Source: CALVLD01 sp964467585
GTDB taxonomy: Bacteria > Bacillota > Clostridia > Christensenellales > CAG-138
Reading direction: 5' to 3'
DNA: 64,000 nt
NCBI GenBank assembly: GCA_964467585.1
Contig: CAYXRF010000009.1
Coordinates: forward strand, 1-64,000
Shown piece after piece: positions 41,431 to 50,064 of this stretch. Position numbers and translations under genes: made by a program. A model generated the notes under the pieces. It saw nothing but the letters and a program-made list of their open reading frames with translations. It did no database searches and had not been told where the DNA came from. The number at the start of each line of letters is the position of its first letter. Position 1 is the stretch's first letter.

Positions 41431-41697
41431 ATGAGCGGTTCAATGGATACGATCAAGTTCAAAATGCCAAAGGATAAGCAAACCGCGCATGAGGTTCTTA
41501 TGCAGGCATATTCCTCAATGCGTGAAAAGGGCTACGACCCTGTCAATCAGATAGTCGGATATCTGCTTTCGGGCGACCCGACATACATCACAAGCTATAA
41601 CAATGCACGCTATCTTATCAGCACGCTTGAGCGTGATGAGCTGATTGAGGAGCTTGTGCGCAGCTATATTGAGGTCAACGGTGACGGTACAGACTGA
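41431..41697 (+). CDS. ireB: IreB family regulatory protein (UPF0297)
   Basis: 88 residues. The small phosphoprotein substrate of the PASTA kinase in Firmicutes. Characteristic stretches: TIKFKMPKDK near the start and GYDPVNQIVGYLLSGDPTYI in the middle, then NNARYLISTLERDEL. The start at 41431 is preferred because TGGAGG precedes it. It is followed by a 1-base stop-start overlap (TGATG) with the aldo/keto reductase gene. The usual IreB-RuvX-DUF1292 cluster is interrupted by that gene. Confidence 0.95.
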   Translation: MSGSMDTIKFKMPKDKQTAHEVLMQAYSSMREKGYDPVNQIVGYLLSGDPTYITSYNNARYLISTLERDELIEELVRSYIEVNGDGTD

Positions 41698-42641
41698 TGG
41701 AGCTTTCTTTCCTTGGAAATACGGGTATCCGCGTTTCCAAGCTGTGCTTCGGCACGCTCACAATGGGTCCGTTTCAAAGGGCTCTCACACCGGCTCAAGG
41801 CGCTTCCCTTTTTGAAAGAGCATTTGAGCATGGCGTAAATTTTGTTGATACGGCTGAAATATACGGGACCTATCCCCATGTGCGGGAGGCGCTGCGTATA
41901 AAACCGGATACGGTAGTTTGCACCAAAAGCTATTCCTACGACCTTGCCACCGCCGAGGATTCGTTTGGCAAAGCCGTGTCGGGCATAGGGCGTGAGTATA
42001 TCGACGTGTACCTTCTGCATGAGCAGGAGAGTGGGCACACCATACGCGGTCATATGGAAGCGCTTGAGTTTTTTCTGCGGATGCAGCAGCGCGGCTATAT
42101 AGGCGCGGTGGGGCTTTCCACCCATTACATAGCCTGTGTTAAGGCAACGCTGCACTATCCGGAAATTCAGGTGGTGTTCCCGCTGATAAACAAAATGGGC
42201 GTTGGCATAGCGGATGGTTCAGCGGATGAAATGCTAAGTGCAATTCGAGACGCACGCGGCATGGGCAAGGGGATTATCGCTATGAAGCCTCTCGGAGGAG
42301 GTCATCTGATTTCCCAAAGAGAGGAATCGCTCGATTACGTTCTGGGACTTGACTGCGTGGACACAATAGCAATCGGTATGCAGAGCATTGACGAGATTGA
42401 CTACAACTGCGCAAGGTTTTCAGGGCAGCATCCTGACGCCGCGATTGCCGAAAGGCTTGGGCATGTCAAACGTCAGCTTTTGATACAGGACTGGTGTCAG
42501 GGCTGCGGCAAATGTGTTTTGGCGTGTCATAACCATGCCATACACATGGAGAATGGGGTTGCCGTGTGCGACCACTCAAAATGTGCGCTGTGCGGATACT
42601 GCGCAAGGGCGTGTCCGCAGTTCAACATAAAGGTGATTTAG
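41697..42641 (+). CDS. aldo/keto reductase with ferredoxin-type C-terminus
   Basis: 314 residues. Residues 1-250 form an AKR barrel: GVNFVDTAEIYG near the start with the catalytic Tyr and Asp, DVYLLHEQE, and GIIAMKPLGGG. Residues 262-314 carry two [4Fe-4S] motifs, CQGCGKCVLAC and CALCGYCARACP. Fused AKR-ferredoxin proteins are common in Clostridia, and the substrates are mostly unknown. Translation is coupled to ireB, an unusual neighbour for it. Confidence 0.92.
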   Translation: MELSFLGNTGIRVSKLCFGTLTMGPFQRALTPAQGASLFERAFEHGVNFVDTAEIYGTYPHVREALRIKPDTVVCTKSYSYDLATAEDSFGKAVSGIGREYIDVYLLHEQESGHTIRGHMEALEFFLRMQQRGYIGAVGLSTHYIACVKATLHYPEIQVVFPLINKMGVGIADGSADEMLSAIRDARGMGKGIIAMKPLGGGHLISQREESLDYVLGLDCVDTIAIGMQSIDEIDYNCARFSGQHPDAAIAERLGHVKRQLLIQDWCQGCGKCVLACHNHAIHMENGVAVCDHSKCALCGYCARACPQFNIKVI

Positions 42642-42795
42642 CGGCATTTGCTCAGGCGCAAGTCCACCGCAAGACGTCCTTATCCGCTTGAATACGCAGG
42701 CGAAGTGCGCGGCTGCATGATTGGCAATATCCCGATATGCGCAGGCGCACCGCGCATCACAATAAAATATACCTGTTGGTTAAATTGGAGGACTG

Positions 42796-43221
42796 ATGTA
42801 CAGATACTTTGCAGTTGACGTTGGCGACAAACGGATAGGGCTGGCGGTAACAGACGCTCTCGGTATGACGGCGCAGGGGATTGAAACCTATAATCGTACC
42901 GAAAGTGAAAAGAAGGATGCAGAATATGTCCGCCTTGCCGCCGCAAAGTACGCGCCTTGCCGAATTGTATTTGGTTTGCCGCGCAATATGGACGGCAGCT
43001 ATGGACCGCAGTGCGATAAGGTCAAGGCATTCGCCGAAAGGGTCATTAAGGGCTGGAACGGCGAGCACGACTTTTATGATGAAAGACTTTCTACAATGGC
43101 GGCGGAGAGGTTTCTTTACGAAGCGGAGCTTAAATGGCAAAAGCGCCGCAAGGTTGTTGACAAGATCGCCGCACAGGTGATACTTGAGGGATACATGACG
43201 CTGCATCCCATCAAGCCTTGA
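42796..43221 (+). CDS. ruvX: RuvX/YqgF pre-16S rRNA nuclease
   Basis: 141 residues of the RNase H-like fold. The signature is VDVGDKRIGLAVTDALGMTA, then IVFGLPRNMDGSYG, and a final DERLSTMAAERFL with the catalytic acid. It processes the 5' end of 16S rRNA or acts as a Holliday junction resolvase. GGAGGA precedes the ATG. 155 bases after the reductase gene show no gene. Confidence 0.94.
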   Translation: MYRYFAVDVGDKRIGLAVTDALGMTAQGIETYNRTESEKKDAEYVRLAAAKYAPCRIVFGLPRNMDGSYGPQCDKVKAFAERVIKGWNGEHDFYDERLSTMAAERFLYEAELKWQKRRKVVDKIAAQVILEGYMTLHPIKP

Positions 43222-43249
43222 ACAACATAATTTTATAGGGAGGACAGCA

Positions 43250-43675
43250 ATGGATATTACCACCAATCAAGACGACGGGGTTGTCGAAATCACGCTTGTG
43301 GGCGACGATGGCTCTGAAGAAACATTCGAGCACGTTCTCACATTTATGTACGATAACGAGCGATATATGGCGCTTATACCATCAGGGCTTGCCAATGAGG
43401 ATGAAGCGGAGCTTATCTTCATGCACATTGAGCCGCGCAAGCTTGACGGTGAGGACGCATACGCGGTAGTCGATAACGAGGTTCTGCAGGAGGAGCTTTT
43501 TCAGGTGTTTTGCGATCTTATTGACGAGATGGAGAGCGACTCGGACGCCGAGGAGAACGAGATTTCCATTTCCGATGATATCGAAGCGGAAGAACCCTTC
43601 ACGGACGACGACGCGGACGATGAAGACGACGCGGACAAAAACGTTCACAACGGCAACGAGACGAGGGGCGAATAA
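43250..43675 (+). CDS. DUF1292 family protein
   Basis: 141 residues. The first 90 residues match DUF1292 (YrzB of Bacillus): EITLVGDDGSEETFEHV, then YMALIP and EAELIFMHIE. The last 50 residues are a highly acidic tail (EENEISISDDIEAEEP; DDADDEDDAD) longer than in the Bacillus protein. Function is unknown but it is a constant neighbour of IreB and RuvX. Confidence 0.92.
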   Translation: MDITTNQDDGVVEITLVGDDGSEETFEHVLTFMYDNERYMALIPSGLANEDEAELIFMHIEPRKLDGEDAYAVVDNEVLQEELFQVFCDLIDEMESDSDAEENEISISDDIEAEEPFTDDDADDEDDADKNVHNGNETRGE

Positions 43676-43698
43676 TCGCAGCTGTATCACACATAAAT

Positions 43699-43740
43699 AA
43701 ATCACCTTCGCGGGATACTGTCCTCGGAGGTGATTTTTTT
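43699..43740 (+). terminator. terminator whose 3' arm is a Shine-Dalgarno sequence
   Basis: The inverted repeat aaatcacct (43699-43707) and aggtgattt (43728-43736) is followed by a T-tract to 43740. It can end the ireB-DUF1292 transcript. The 3' arm with its neighbours reads GGAGGTGA, an ideal ribosome binding site for the small gene that follows, so in a read-through transcript the same hairpin would mask that site. Confidence 0.6.
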
Positions 43741-43921
43741 GAAAAAGCATGATTCAAGACCTGTGCGCGATGAGGCGAAATATGAAGAACCGGCGGGCAG
43801 CGCGGCGTCCGCAAACGAATGCACGGGGCTGATGTCCGCTCCCGCGGCGGACGATTATGAATGGGACTCCTACTGCGATGTGTACGACGTTTCGCCAAGC
43901 AGTCCGCCTAAAGCAAAATAA
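43739..43921 (+). CDS. small acidic protein, unknown
   Basis: 60 residues from a TTG start at 43739, selected because GGAGGTGA stands right upstream. A GTG three codons earlier lies inside the Shine-Dalgarno sequence itself and is rejected. It has a basic start and an acidic, aromatic centre (DDYEWDSYCDVYDVS). I do not recognise a family. The start signal is the main evidence. Confidence 0.5.
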   Translation: MKKHDSRPVRDEAKYEEPAGSAASANECTGLMSAPAADDYEWDSYCDVYDVSPSSPPKAK

Positions 43922-43941
43922 ATGTAAATTATGTGTTACAT

Positions 43942-43968
43942 ATCCCGTTTTCGCTTTGAAAACGGGAT
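43942..43968 (+). terminator. hairpin, possible terminator
   Basis: Arms atcccgtttt (43942-43951) and aaaacgggat (43959-43968) are perfect complements. Only a weak T-rich tail follows (gctttg). A promoter-like TTGAAA-16-TACAAT (43956-43983) overlaps the 3' arm and could serve the next gene. Confidence 0.5.
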
Positions 43969-44131
43969 GCTTTGTGGTACAATAAACACCTACAAAGCGA
44001 AAGGACTATGTATTCGGCGCGCCTCCACATAAAAATATGCGGATTGGCGGCAAAACGCACGGCAGCGCGGAGACGTATCACGCGCAGGCAATATGTGCGT
44101 TGGGCACGGTGGACGTCGAGTTACACACCGC

Positions 44132-46030
44132 ATGAAAAGGAAGTACTATAAGGTTCATCATTATGATTATGCAAGACCTATGCGCAGAGTGAAGCATCAC
44201 GACATTCCTTGGGCGCAGCTTCTGATGATAGGTCTTGTTGTCATTTTGCTTGGAGTCGGTGTATTTGCAATTGTAAAATGGGCAAATGCCGACAAGCCAA
44301 AAACAAATGTTGATACCCAAAGCGGTGATGTTCAAACGCCGTCTCCCGTTTCAAGCGGGGATATAAGCGCGCCGACGGCAGTCCCCGCCCAAACGGTCGC
44401 GCCAACGCTTTCTCCCGAGCTTTCCGTCAACCCGATAAGCGGCATATCCGCTGCCGACTTTGGCTTTTCAACAAAAATTATGTACGATGGCGCGGAGGTT
44501 TCGTCTTGGCAAAGCAATGTGGATATGAGCTTTGGCAGCGGGCATACATATGCCGCGGTGGCGGGCATTTTAACGTTTGCGGGCAACAATTACCGAAGCG
44601 GCTCGTCCTATGGCAATCCGTTGGTTGAAAACGAGGCGCTTACACAGATATGGAAAGCTTCCGTCGGCAGTCTCTCAATGAGCGGTTACGGCGGCACAGG
44701 GACGGGCTGGACAGGTCAGCCGATAATTGTCAAGTGGTCGGCTGAGGTTCGCGCAACGCTTGGCGTGTTTGAACAATTCAAAACCGATGATGGATTTGTG
44801 GAGGTAATTTACCCCACGATGGATGGCAATATTTACTTTTTTGACCTTGAATCGGGCGAACGCTCACGCAATCCAATCAACATAGGCGTAATAACAAAGG
44901 GCACGGCTGCATTGGATCCCCGAGGGTATCCTATGCTGTACACAGGTCAGGGCATAACAAGCACAAGCGCGGACGGTATGTATTCGGGCACATGGGTTCG
45001 TGCTGTCAATCTTATCACTAACAAGGTTGATTACAGCTTTGGCGGCAAAGACCCGTTTTCTCCGCGCCAGTGGCAGGCGTATGACAGCAGTCCGCTTATC
45101 TGTGCCGACGCCGACACCCTTATAATGCCGGGCGAAAACGGCGTGATCTATTTTGTCAAGCTCAATTCGGTATTTAATGCGGAAACAGGCAGCATGACGA
45201 TAGAACCGAGTCCGCTTCTTAAATACAAATATATGGCTTCAAGCGGCTATTCACCGACAGACGAGGAGGGCTATTCGTGGTACGGGTTTGAATCAAGCGC
45301 GGCGTGCTGGAGCCACTACCTGTTCATCACCGATAACGGCGGTCATCTGCAATGCATAGATATGAACACGCTGGAGCTGAAATATGTGCTGGATACAACG
45401 GATGATTCGGATGTTTCAATTGTGATAGAGGAGGACTACACAGACGGAAAAGTCTACCTTTACACAGCAAATGAGGTTGACAAGCAGCGGCTTAACGCGG
45501 ACGGCACCGGCACAAGCTATCACCGAAAGTTTAATGCACTCACGGGCGAATTGGTGTGGGAGAATCCCGTCACAGCGTATGTTGGCGGAAGCTCGTCAAA
45601 CGGAGGCACGCTTGCAACGCCTCATGTCGGGACGGGGGAGATAAGCAACCTTGTGATTTACTCCATGACGCTTGCAAAGGTTACATACACCAACGCGCAG
45701 GGCAACGAGGTCACGGAGGGCGGCGGGCTGATGATAGCCTATGATAAGCATACCGGCGAGGAGGTTTGGCGGTATGTTCAGGAATTTGGATATTGGAGCA
45801 GCCCTGTCGTGGTCTATTCCGCAAGCGGGAAGGCATATATCGTTCAATGTGACAGGGACGGGGTTGTAACATTGCACAATGCAGCGGACGGAACGGCAAT
45901 AACCACGTTGGATATAGGCAGCCGCATTGAAAGCACGCCGGCAATATTCAACGGCATAATTGTCGTCGGCACTAGGGGTGCGGGCGGCAGAGGGCGTGCG
46001 GCGGGCATATTCGGCATTCGGCTTGACTGA
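44132..46030 (+). CDS. membrane-anchored PQQ-like beta-propeller protein
   Basis: 632 residues: a basic cytoplasmic N-terminus with HHY-rich stretch, one transmembrane helix (LLMIGLVVILLGVGVFAIV), a Pro/Ser/Thr linker, and then an extracellular propeller. Repeats of the PQQ-like kind are seen: TLTF-AGNNYRSG, VIYPTMDGNIYFFDLESG, LNALTGELVWENP-like, and GLMIAYDKHTGEEVWRYV, VTLHNAADGTAI. This implies a binding or scaffolding role at the cell surface, not a catalytic one. The ATG at 44132 was chosen; another ATG at 44093 is possible. Confidence 0.8.
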   Translation: MKRKYYKVHHYDYARPMRRVKHHDIPWAQLLMIGLVVILLGVGVFAIVKWANADKPKTNVDTQSGDVQTPSPVSSGDISAPTAVPAQTVAPTLSPELSVNPISGISAADFGFSTKIMYDGAEVSSWQSNVDMSFGSGHTYAAVAGILTFAGNNYRSGSSYGNPLVENEALTQIWKASVGSLSMSGYGGTGTGWTGQPIIVKWSAEVRATLGVFEQFKTDDGFVEVIYPTMDGNIYFFDLESGERSRNPINIGVITKGTAALDPRGYPMLYTGQGITSTSADGMYSGTWVRAVNLITNKVDYSFGGKDPFSPRQWQAYDSSPLICADADTLIMPGENGVIYFVKLNSVFNAETGSMTIEPSPLLKYKYMASSGYSPTDEEGYSWYGFESSAACWSHYLFITDNGGHLQCIDMNTLELKYVLDTTDDSDVSIVIEEDYTDGKVYLYTANEVDKQRLNADGTGTSYHRKFNALTGELVWENPVTAYVGGSSSNGGTLATPHVGTGEISNLVIYSMTLAKVTYTNAQGNEVTEGGGLMIAYDKHTGEEVWRYVQEFGYWSSPVVVYSASGKAYIVQCDRDGVVTLHNAADGTAITTLDIGSRIESTPAIFNGIIVVGTRGAGGRGRAAGIFGIRLD

Positions 46031-46042
46031 TAAGGAGAGACA

Positions 46043-46678
46043 ATGGCAAGAAAAAGATTCTTCAGGATTAAGACGGCGGGTCTTTTTGATATTGAAGAAC
46101 GCTATATCGAAAAGATGGCGCAGAAGGGCTGGACGCCCGAATCGCTGTCCAAGTACATGATAACTTTCAAAAAAACGGATGAGTGCGCACTGCGATGCAG
46201 ACTTGTATATTACGAGGTGGCGGATCCGTCCTACAACAAATTCGTATCCGAAACTCAGGAAACGGGCTGGCGGTATGTCAGCAACGACGGGGTGTCGCAA
46301 ACCATGTTAATCACAAGGGGAGGCGATGAGGTTCCGGAAATCTCAATTCCCGAAAAAGAGGCTCCTATAATCAGACGTCACAGGGGCGTGAAGGCGTTCC
46401 TCGTTGTGCTTGGCGCGATTGCCCTTGCGTGGGTGATTCTTAAAAAGATTCAGGACGGCGGACTGCTTGAGTCAAACAGAGTATTCATATACGCTGCATG
46501 GCTTCTGCTGATTGTTCAATGGGTTGCCGCCTGCGTATCCGAAACACGCAACCTCAATATAGTCAACGGCACGGCAAAAAGACGTGATTCAAGCTTTGCA
46601 TATTGGTTTCATGCCATATTGCTTGCGCTGATAATCGTCCTGCTGGCGATAGCCGCCGTAATCGTATTTATGAACTGA
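46043..46678 (+). CDS. DUF2812 family membrane protein
   Basis: 211 residues. The N-terminal 90 residues match DUF2812 (EERYIEKMAQKGWTPESLS, then YYEVADPSYNKFVSE). Two or three transmembrane segments follow (FLVVLGAIALAWVILKK; VFIYAAWLLLIVQWVAACV; AILLALIIVLLAIAAVIVF). It is encoded 12 bases after the propeller gene and shares its transcript. Function is unknown. Confidence 0.88.
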   Translation: MARKRFFRIKTAGLFDIEERYIEKMAQKGWTPESLSKYMITFKKTDECALRCRLVYYEVADPSYNKFVSETQETGWRYVSNDGVSQTMLITRGGDEVPEISIPEKEAPIIRRHRGVKAFLVVLGAIALAWVILKKIQDGGLLESNRVFIYAAWLLLIVQWVAACVSETRNLNIVNGTAKRRDSSFAYWFHAILLALIIVLLAIAAVIVFMN

Positions 46679-46693
46679 GGAGGTTTTAAGGGC

Positions 46694-46792
46694 GTGAAGA
46701 AAAGAACCGTTCAGATTGTAGCGCTTATACTTGCGCTGTTGTTTTTGGGCTTTGCCGCGTTTGCAGTCATAGCCCTTGTATTTGGTCTGTAA
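46694..46792 (+). CDS. 32-residue single-pass membrane peptide
   Basis: A GTG start with GAGGAGG upstream encodes VKKRTVQIVALILALLFLG followed by more hydrophobic residues and a short tail. The basic start and one hydrophobic helix are typical of small membrane peptides such as the Prli42 or DUF4044 kinds, but I cannot assign it. It sits between two genes of the same operon with proper spacing on both sides. AGGAGG of the next gene overlaps its stop. Confidence 0.65.
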   Translation: MKKRTVQIVALILALLFLGFAAFAVIALVFGL

Positions 46793-46804
46793 GGAGGCAC
46801 ATTT

Positions 46805-47728
46805 ATGGAAACGTTCACCTATCCCTCAAAAACGGGCGTCTGTGATATCTGCGCCCACAAGTGGCTGCCCGATGGCGAGCTTGCCGCAAAGCCGAAAGCT
46901 GTGATTCAGATTGCTCATGGCATGGCGGAGCATTCAAAACGATACGACGATATTGCAAACTACCTCACGGGGCTTGGATACGTTGTGTATGCCAACGACC
47001 ATGCAGGGCATGGCGAGTCCATAAACGGCAAGGGAGAAAAGGGTTTTTTTGCCGAGAAGGACGGTTGGAGCTGTGTGGTGGAGGATATGCGCACGCTGCA
47101 CGATATTTCCAAGCGTGAGTATCCAAGCACAAAAATGGTGCTGTACGGTCATTCTATGGGCAGCTTTCTTGCGCGAACATATGCAAGCCGCTTTCCGGAC
47201 GATTTTGACGCATTCATATTCTCCGGCACCGCAGGCAGAAATCCTGCAATAGGCATAGCTAAGCTTATGGCGAAGCTTCAGATTAAAAAGAACGGGCTTC
47301 ACGGCAGAAGCCATCTGCTTAACAAGCTGGCGTTCGGCGCATACAACAAGCGTGTCAAGGATCCCAAATCGATTAATTCGTGGCTTAGCACACGGGAGGA
47401 TATAGTTACCGCATACGACCAAGATGACCTTTGCGGGTTTTCGTTCACCTGTGCCGCATACAGAGATTTGTTCGATGGGCTTGACGAAATATCAGGCATG
47501 AAGTGGGCGAACAAGGTCAAAAACGTTCCGATATACCTGCTTGCGGGCACGGACGACCCGGTAGGCAACTATGGCAAGGGCGTGATTGAGGTTTGCGAAA
47601 CCCTCAAAAAAGCAGGCAAGACAAAGGTTGTGCTTCAGCTTTACAACAAGGGACGCCACGAGATGCACAACGAAAGCAATCGTCAAGAGGTTTATCGCGG
47701 CATAGCCGCTTTTCTGAAATCAATATGA
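46805..47728 (+). CDS. alpha/beta hydrolase, monoacylglycerol lipase/lysophospholipase-like
   Basis: 307 residues with the alpha/beta-hydrolase core: AKAVIQIAHGMAEHSKRY (HG oxyanion), VVYANDHAGHGES, nucleophile elbow VLYGHSMGSFLAR, acid in AGTDDPVGNYGKG, and His in YNKGRHEMHNESN. The lid region has LMAKLQIKKNGLHG. It probably acts on acylglycerols or lysophospholipids in the cytoplasm; no signal peptide is seen. Confidence 0.9.
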   Translation: METFTYPSKTGVCDICAHKWLPDGELAAKPKAVIQIAHGMAEHSKRYDDIANYLTGLGYVVYANDHAGHGESINGKGEKGFFAEKDGWSCVVEDMRTLHDISKREYPSTKMVLYGHSMGSFLARTYASRFPDDFDAFIFSGTAGRNPAIGIAKLMAKLQIKKNGLHGRSHLLNKLAFGAYNKRVKDPKSINSWLSTREDIVTAYDQDDLCGFSFTCAAYRDLFDGLDEISGMKWANKVKNVPIYLLAGTDDPVGNYGKGVIEVCETLKKAGKTKVVLQLYNKGRHEMHNESNRQEVYRGIAAFLKSI

Positions 47729-48555
47729 AAAACGTGCTTGAAGCTCCCTTCCTCACCCAAATGACAGAAACAACATCCAATATGTATCGGCTCGGATGGG
47801 ATGAAAGAAATGGGGGCAATATCAGCTTTTTGATTGACGAACAAGAGGCGGGGGAGTATATCGACCCCGCCCGCGTTATACGCTCCTTCCCAATTGGGTT
47901 CGATGCTTCCGCGTTGGGCGGGCGCATAATGCTTGTGACAGGTACGGGTAAATACTTTAAAAATGTCGCCCAAGCGCCGCAAACCCATCTCGGTATATTG
48001 AGGATATCGCCTAACGGCGAAAGTGCGGAGCTGCTGTGGGGATTCGCCGACGGCGGAAGTCCCACGTCCGAGCTTCCCACCCATATACTCAGCCATATCG
48101 CAAGGCTTTCGGTGGATAACGGGCATCGCGTGGTGCTGCATTGTCATCCCGCCAACGCAATAGCAATGTCCGTTGTGCATACATTGGATGAGTCAAGCTT
48201 TACACGATCGCTTTGGCAAATGTCAAGTGAGTGCATAATTGTTTTTCCCGAGGGCGTAGGGGTGCTTCCGTGGATGGTTTGCGGAACAAACGATATAGGA
48301 ACAGCCACGGCAAACAAGATGAAGCAATTCCGCATAGTCGTTTGGGCGGTTCACGGGATTTACGGTGTGGGCAGAACCTTGGACGAGGCGTTCGGGCTGG
48401 TGGAGACGGTTGAGAAGGCGGCTCAAATATATATGCTGACCTCCGCCGGAAAGCGTCTTAATGTGATAAGCGATGATGGTCTGCGGCGGCTTGCGGAGGC
48501 ATACGGCGTTGATTACAGACACGATTTTTTGAACAACGACAATAATTGCCGTTGA
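47725..48555 (+). CDS. rhaD: rhamnulose-1-phosphate aldolase
   Basis: 276 residues, the same length as the E. coli enzyme. It splits rhamnulose 1-phosphate to dihydroxyacetone phosphate and lactaldehyde, with zinc. Visible: YRLGWDERNGGNIS at the start, the catalytic Glu in PTSELPTHILSH, zinc ligands HCH in VVLHCHPANAI, and the third His in VVWAVHGIYG. The ATG at 47725 overlaps the hydrolase stop (ATGA). No other rhamnose gene lies in the window, so this aldolase stands apart from its usual partners. Confidence 0.95.
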   Translation: MKNVLEAPFLTQMTETTSNMYRLGWDERNGGNISFLIDEQEAGEYIDPARVIRSFPIGFDASALGGRIMLVTGTGKYFKNVAQAPQTHLGILRISPNGESAELLWGFADGGSPTSELPTHILSHIARLSVDNGHRVVLHCHPANAIAMSVVHTLDESSFTRSLWQMSSECIIVFPEGVGVLPWMVCGTNDIGTATANKMKQFRIVVWAVHGIYGVGRTLDEAFGLVETVEKAAQIYMLTSAGKRLNVISDDGLRRLAEAYGVDYRHDFLNNDNNCR

Positions 48556-48560
48556 TTTAA

Positions 48561-48589
48561 TTGACAAATGACGCCTTAGGCAATACAAT
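48561..48589 (+). promoter_or_regulatory. mgtE promoter with overlapping inverted repeat
   Basis: TTGACA (48561-48566), a 17-base spacer and TACAAT (48584-48589). An inverted repeat acgcctta (48571-48578) and taaggcgt (48589-48596) straddles the -10 region and could be an operator, or part of a terminator for rhaD. No magnesium riboswitch fits in the 69-base leader. Confidence 0.75.
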
Positions 48590-48657
48590 AAGGCGTTAAC
48601 CGCCGTAAAGGCGATTGGCAAATATTTTGATAAGGATGGTAAAGTACAAATGGGGAG

Positions 48658-50019
48658 TTGCAGGAACTGTTAAGCCTTGCCGAAGGACGCGCCTTCAGCA
48701 AGCTCAGGGAATTACTTGAGCACACAAACTCCGCTGACATAGCGGAGATCATCACCGAGATTGAAGACGACAAAACGCTTCTTGTGGTGTTCCGATTGCT
48801 GCCTAAGGAAAAGGCTTCCGAGGTGTTCGCCTACCTTGAGCCGCACGAGCAGCAGCGCATAGTCGAGGGCGTTACCGATGGTGAGTTGGCTTCGATTGTT
48901 AACGAGATGTTCGTTGACGATGCTGTCGATTTTATCGAGGAAATGCCTGCGAATATCGTTAAAAGGGTTTTGCAGTTTGCAGACAGCTCAACCCGAAAGG
49001 AAATAAATCAGCTTCTGCGCTATCCGGAGGATTCCGCGGGAAGCCTGATGACGACTGAGCTTTTGCGGCTTAAAAGCGAGTGGGACGTCAGCCGAGCGAT
49101 TGCGGAGGTCAGACGGCTTTGCTCCGAGCTGGAGTCTATCGCGTTTGCGTTTGTAACCGATGATTACAGACATTTGAAGGGCGTCATATCAATGCGCGAT
49201 ATACTTGCCGCAAATGATAACGAAGTTATCAGCGACATTATGGATACCGATGTGATATACGCCAACACGCATGACGACCAAGCGGACGTCGCGGAGCGCT
49301 TCAAAAAGTATGATATCGTCAGTATGCCGGTTGTTGACGGCGAAAACAGACTTGTTGGGTTGATAACCATCGACGACGTTGTTGATATCATGGAGGAGGA
49401 GACCACCGAGGATATATATAAGATGGCGGCTATGGCGCCTATCGAAAACACATATATGTCCACAGGCGTAGTGGCTCTTGCGAAAAAGCGCATTGTATGG
49501 CTTCTCATCCTGATGGTTTCCGCAACGTTTACAGGGTTGATTATCACAAAATTTGAGAATATGCTCACCGCGGTTGCGGTATTGGCTTCGTTCATACCCA
49601 TGCTTATGGATACAAGCGGCAACGCGGGTTCGCAGGCGTCTGTATCGGTCATACGTTCATTGGTGCTTGGCGAGGTTGAGTTTAAGGATATATTCAAGGT
49701 CATATGGAAGGAATTCCGCATAAGCATAATAGTCGGATTGTGCGTTGCGGCGGTAAACTTCCTGCGTGTGCTGATATGCTATTGGATAGGAATGTATGCG
49801 ATTGAGGCGGGGCAAAATATGTACCTTATCGCGGCGGTGGTGTCCACAACGCTTTTTGTTGCGATTATGTGCGCAAAATTCGTGGGCTGCACTCTGCCGC
49901 TGCTGGCACAAAAATGCAAGCTTGATCCCGCTTTGATGGCAAGTCCGATGATAACAACGATTGTTGACGCGGTATCGCTGCTTGTGTATTTCGGCATCGC
50001 GTCATTGGTTCTTCTGTGA
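48658..50019 (+). CDS. mgtE: MgtE magnesium transporter
   Basis: 453 residues, Mg2+ channel. The order is the N domain (LRELLEHTNSADIAEII), two CBS domains (KGVISMRDILAAN; SMPVVDGENRLVGLITIDDVVDI), a linker helix and five membrane helices (TFTGLIITKF; MDTSGNAGSQASVSVIRS with the Asn-Ala-Gly pore motif). The TTG at 48658 is the first usable codon in frame but has no proper Shine-Dalgarno sequence. An ATG at 48650, two frames off, has AAGGATGG before it and would fit if one base were missing in the G-run that follows. I suspect an indel there. Confidence 0.93.
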   Translation: MQELLSLAEGRAFSKLRELLEHTNSADIAEIITEIEDDKTLLVVFRLLPKEKASEVFAYLEPHEQQRIVEGVTDGELASIVNEMFVDDAVDFIEEMPANIVKRVLQFADSSTRKEINQLLRYPEDSAGSLMTTELLRLKSEWDVSRAIAEVRRLCSELESIAFAFVTDDYRHLKGVISMRDILAANDNEVISDIMDTDVIYANTHDDQADVAERFKKYDIVSMPVVDGENRLVGLITIDDVVDIMEEETTEDIYKMAAMAPIENTYMSTGVVALAKKRIVWLLILMVSATFTGLIITKFENMLTAVAVLASFIPMLMDTSGNAGSQASVSVIRSLVLGEVEFKDIFKVIWKEFRISIIVGLCVAAVNFLRVLICYWIGMYAIEAGQNMYLIAAVVSTTLFVAIMCAKFVGCTLPLLAQKCKLDPALMASPMITTIVDAVSLLVYFGIASLVLL

Positions 50020-50064
50020 TCCGTTTTTGCGATCAACAGAAATATTACGATTCGGAGGCTGTAA

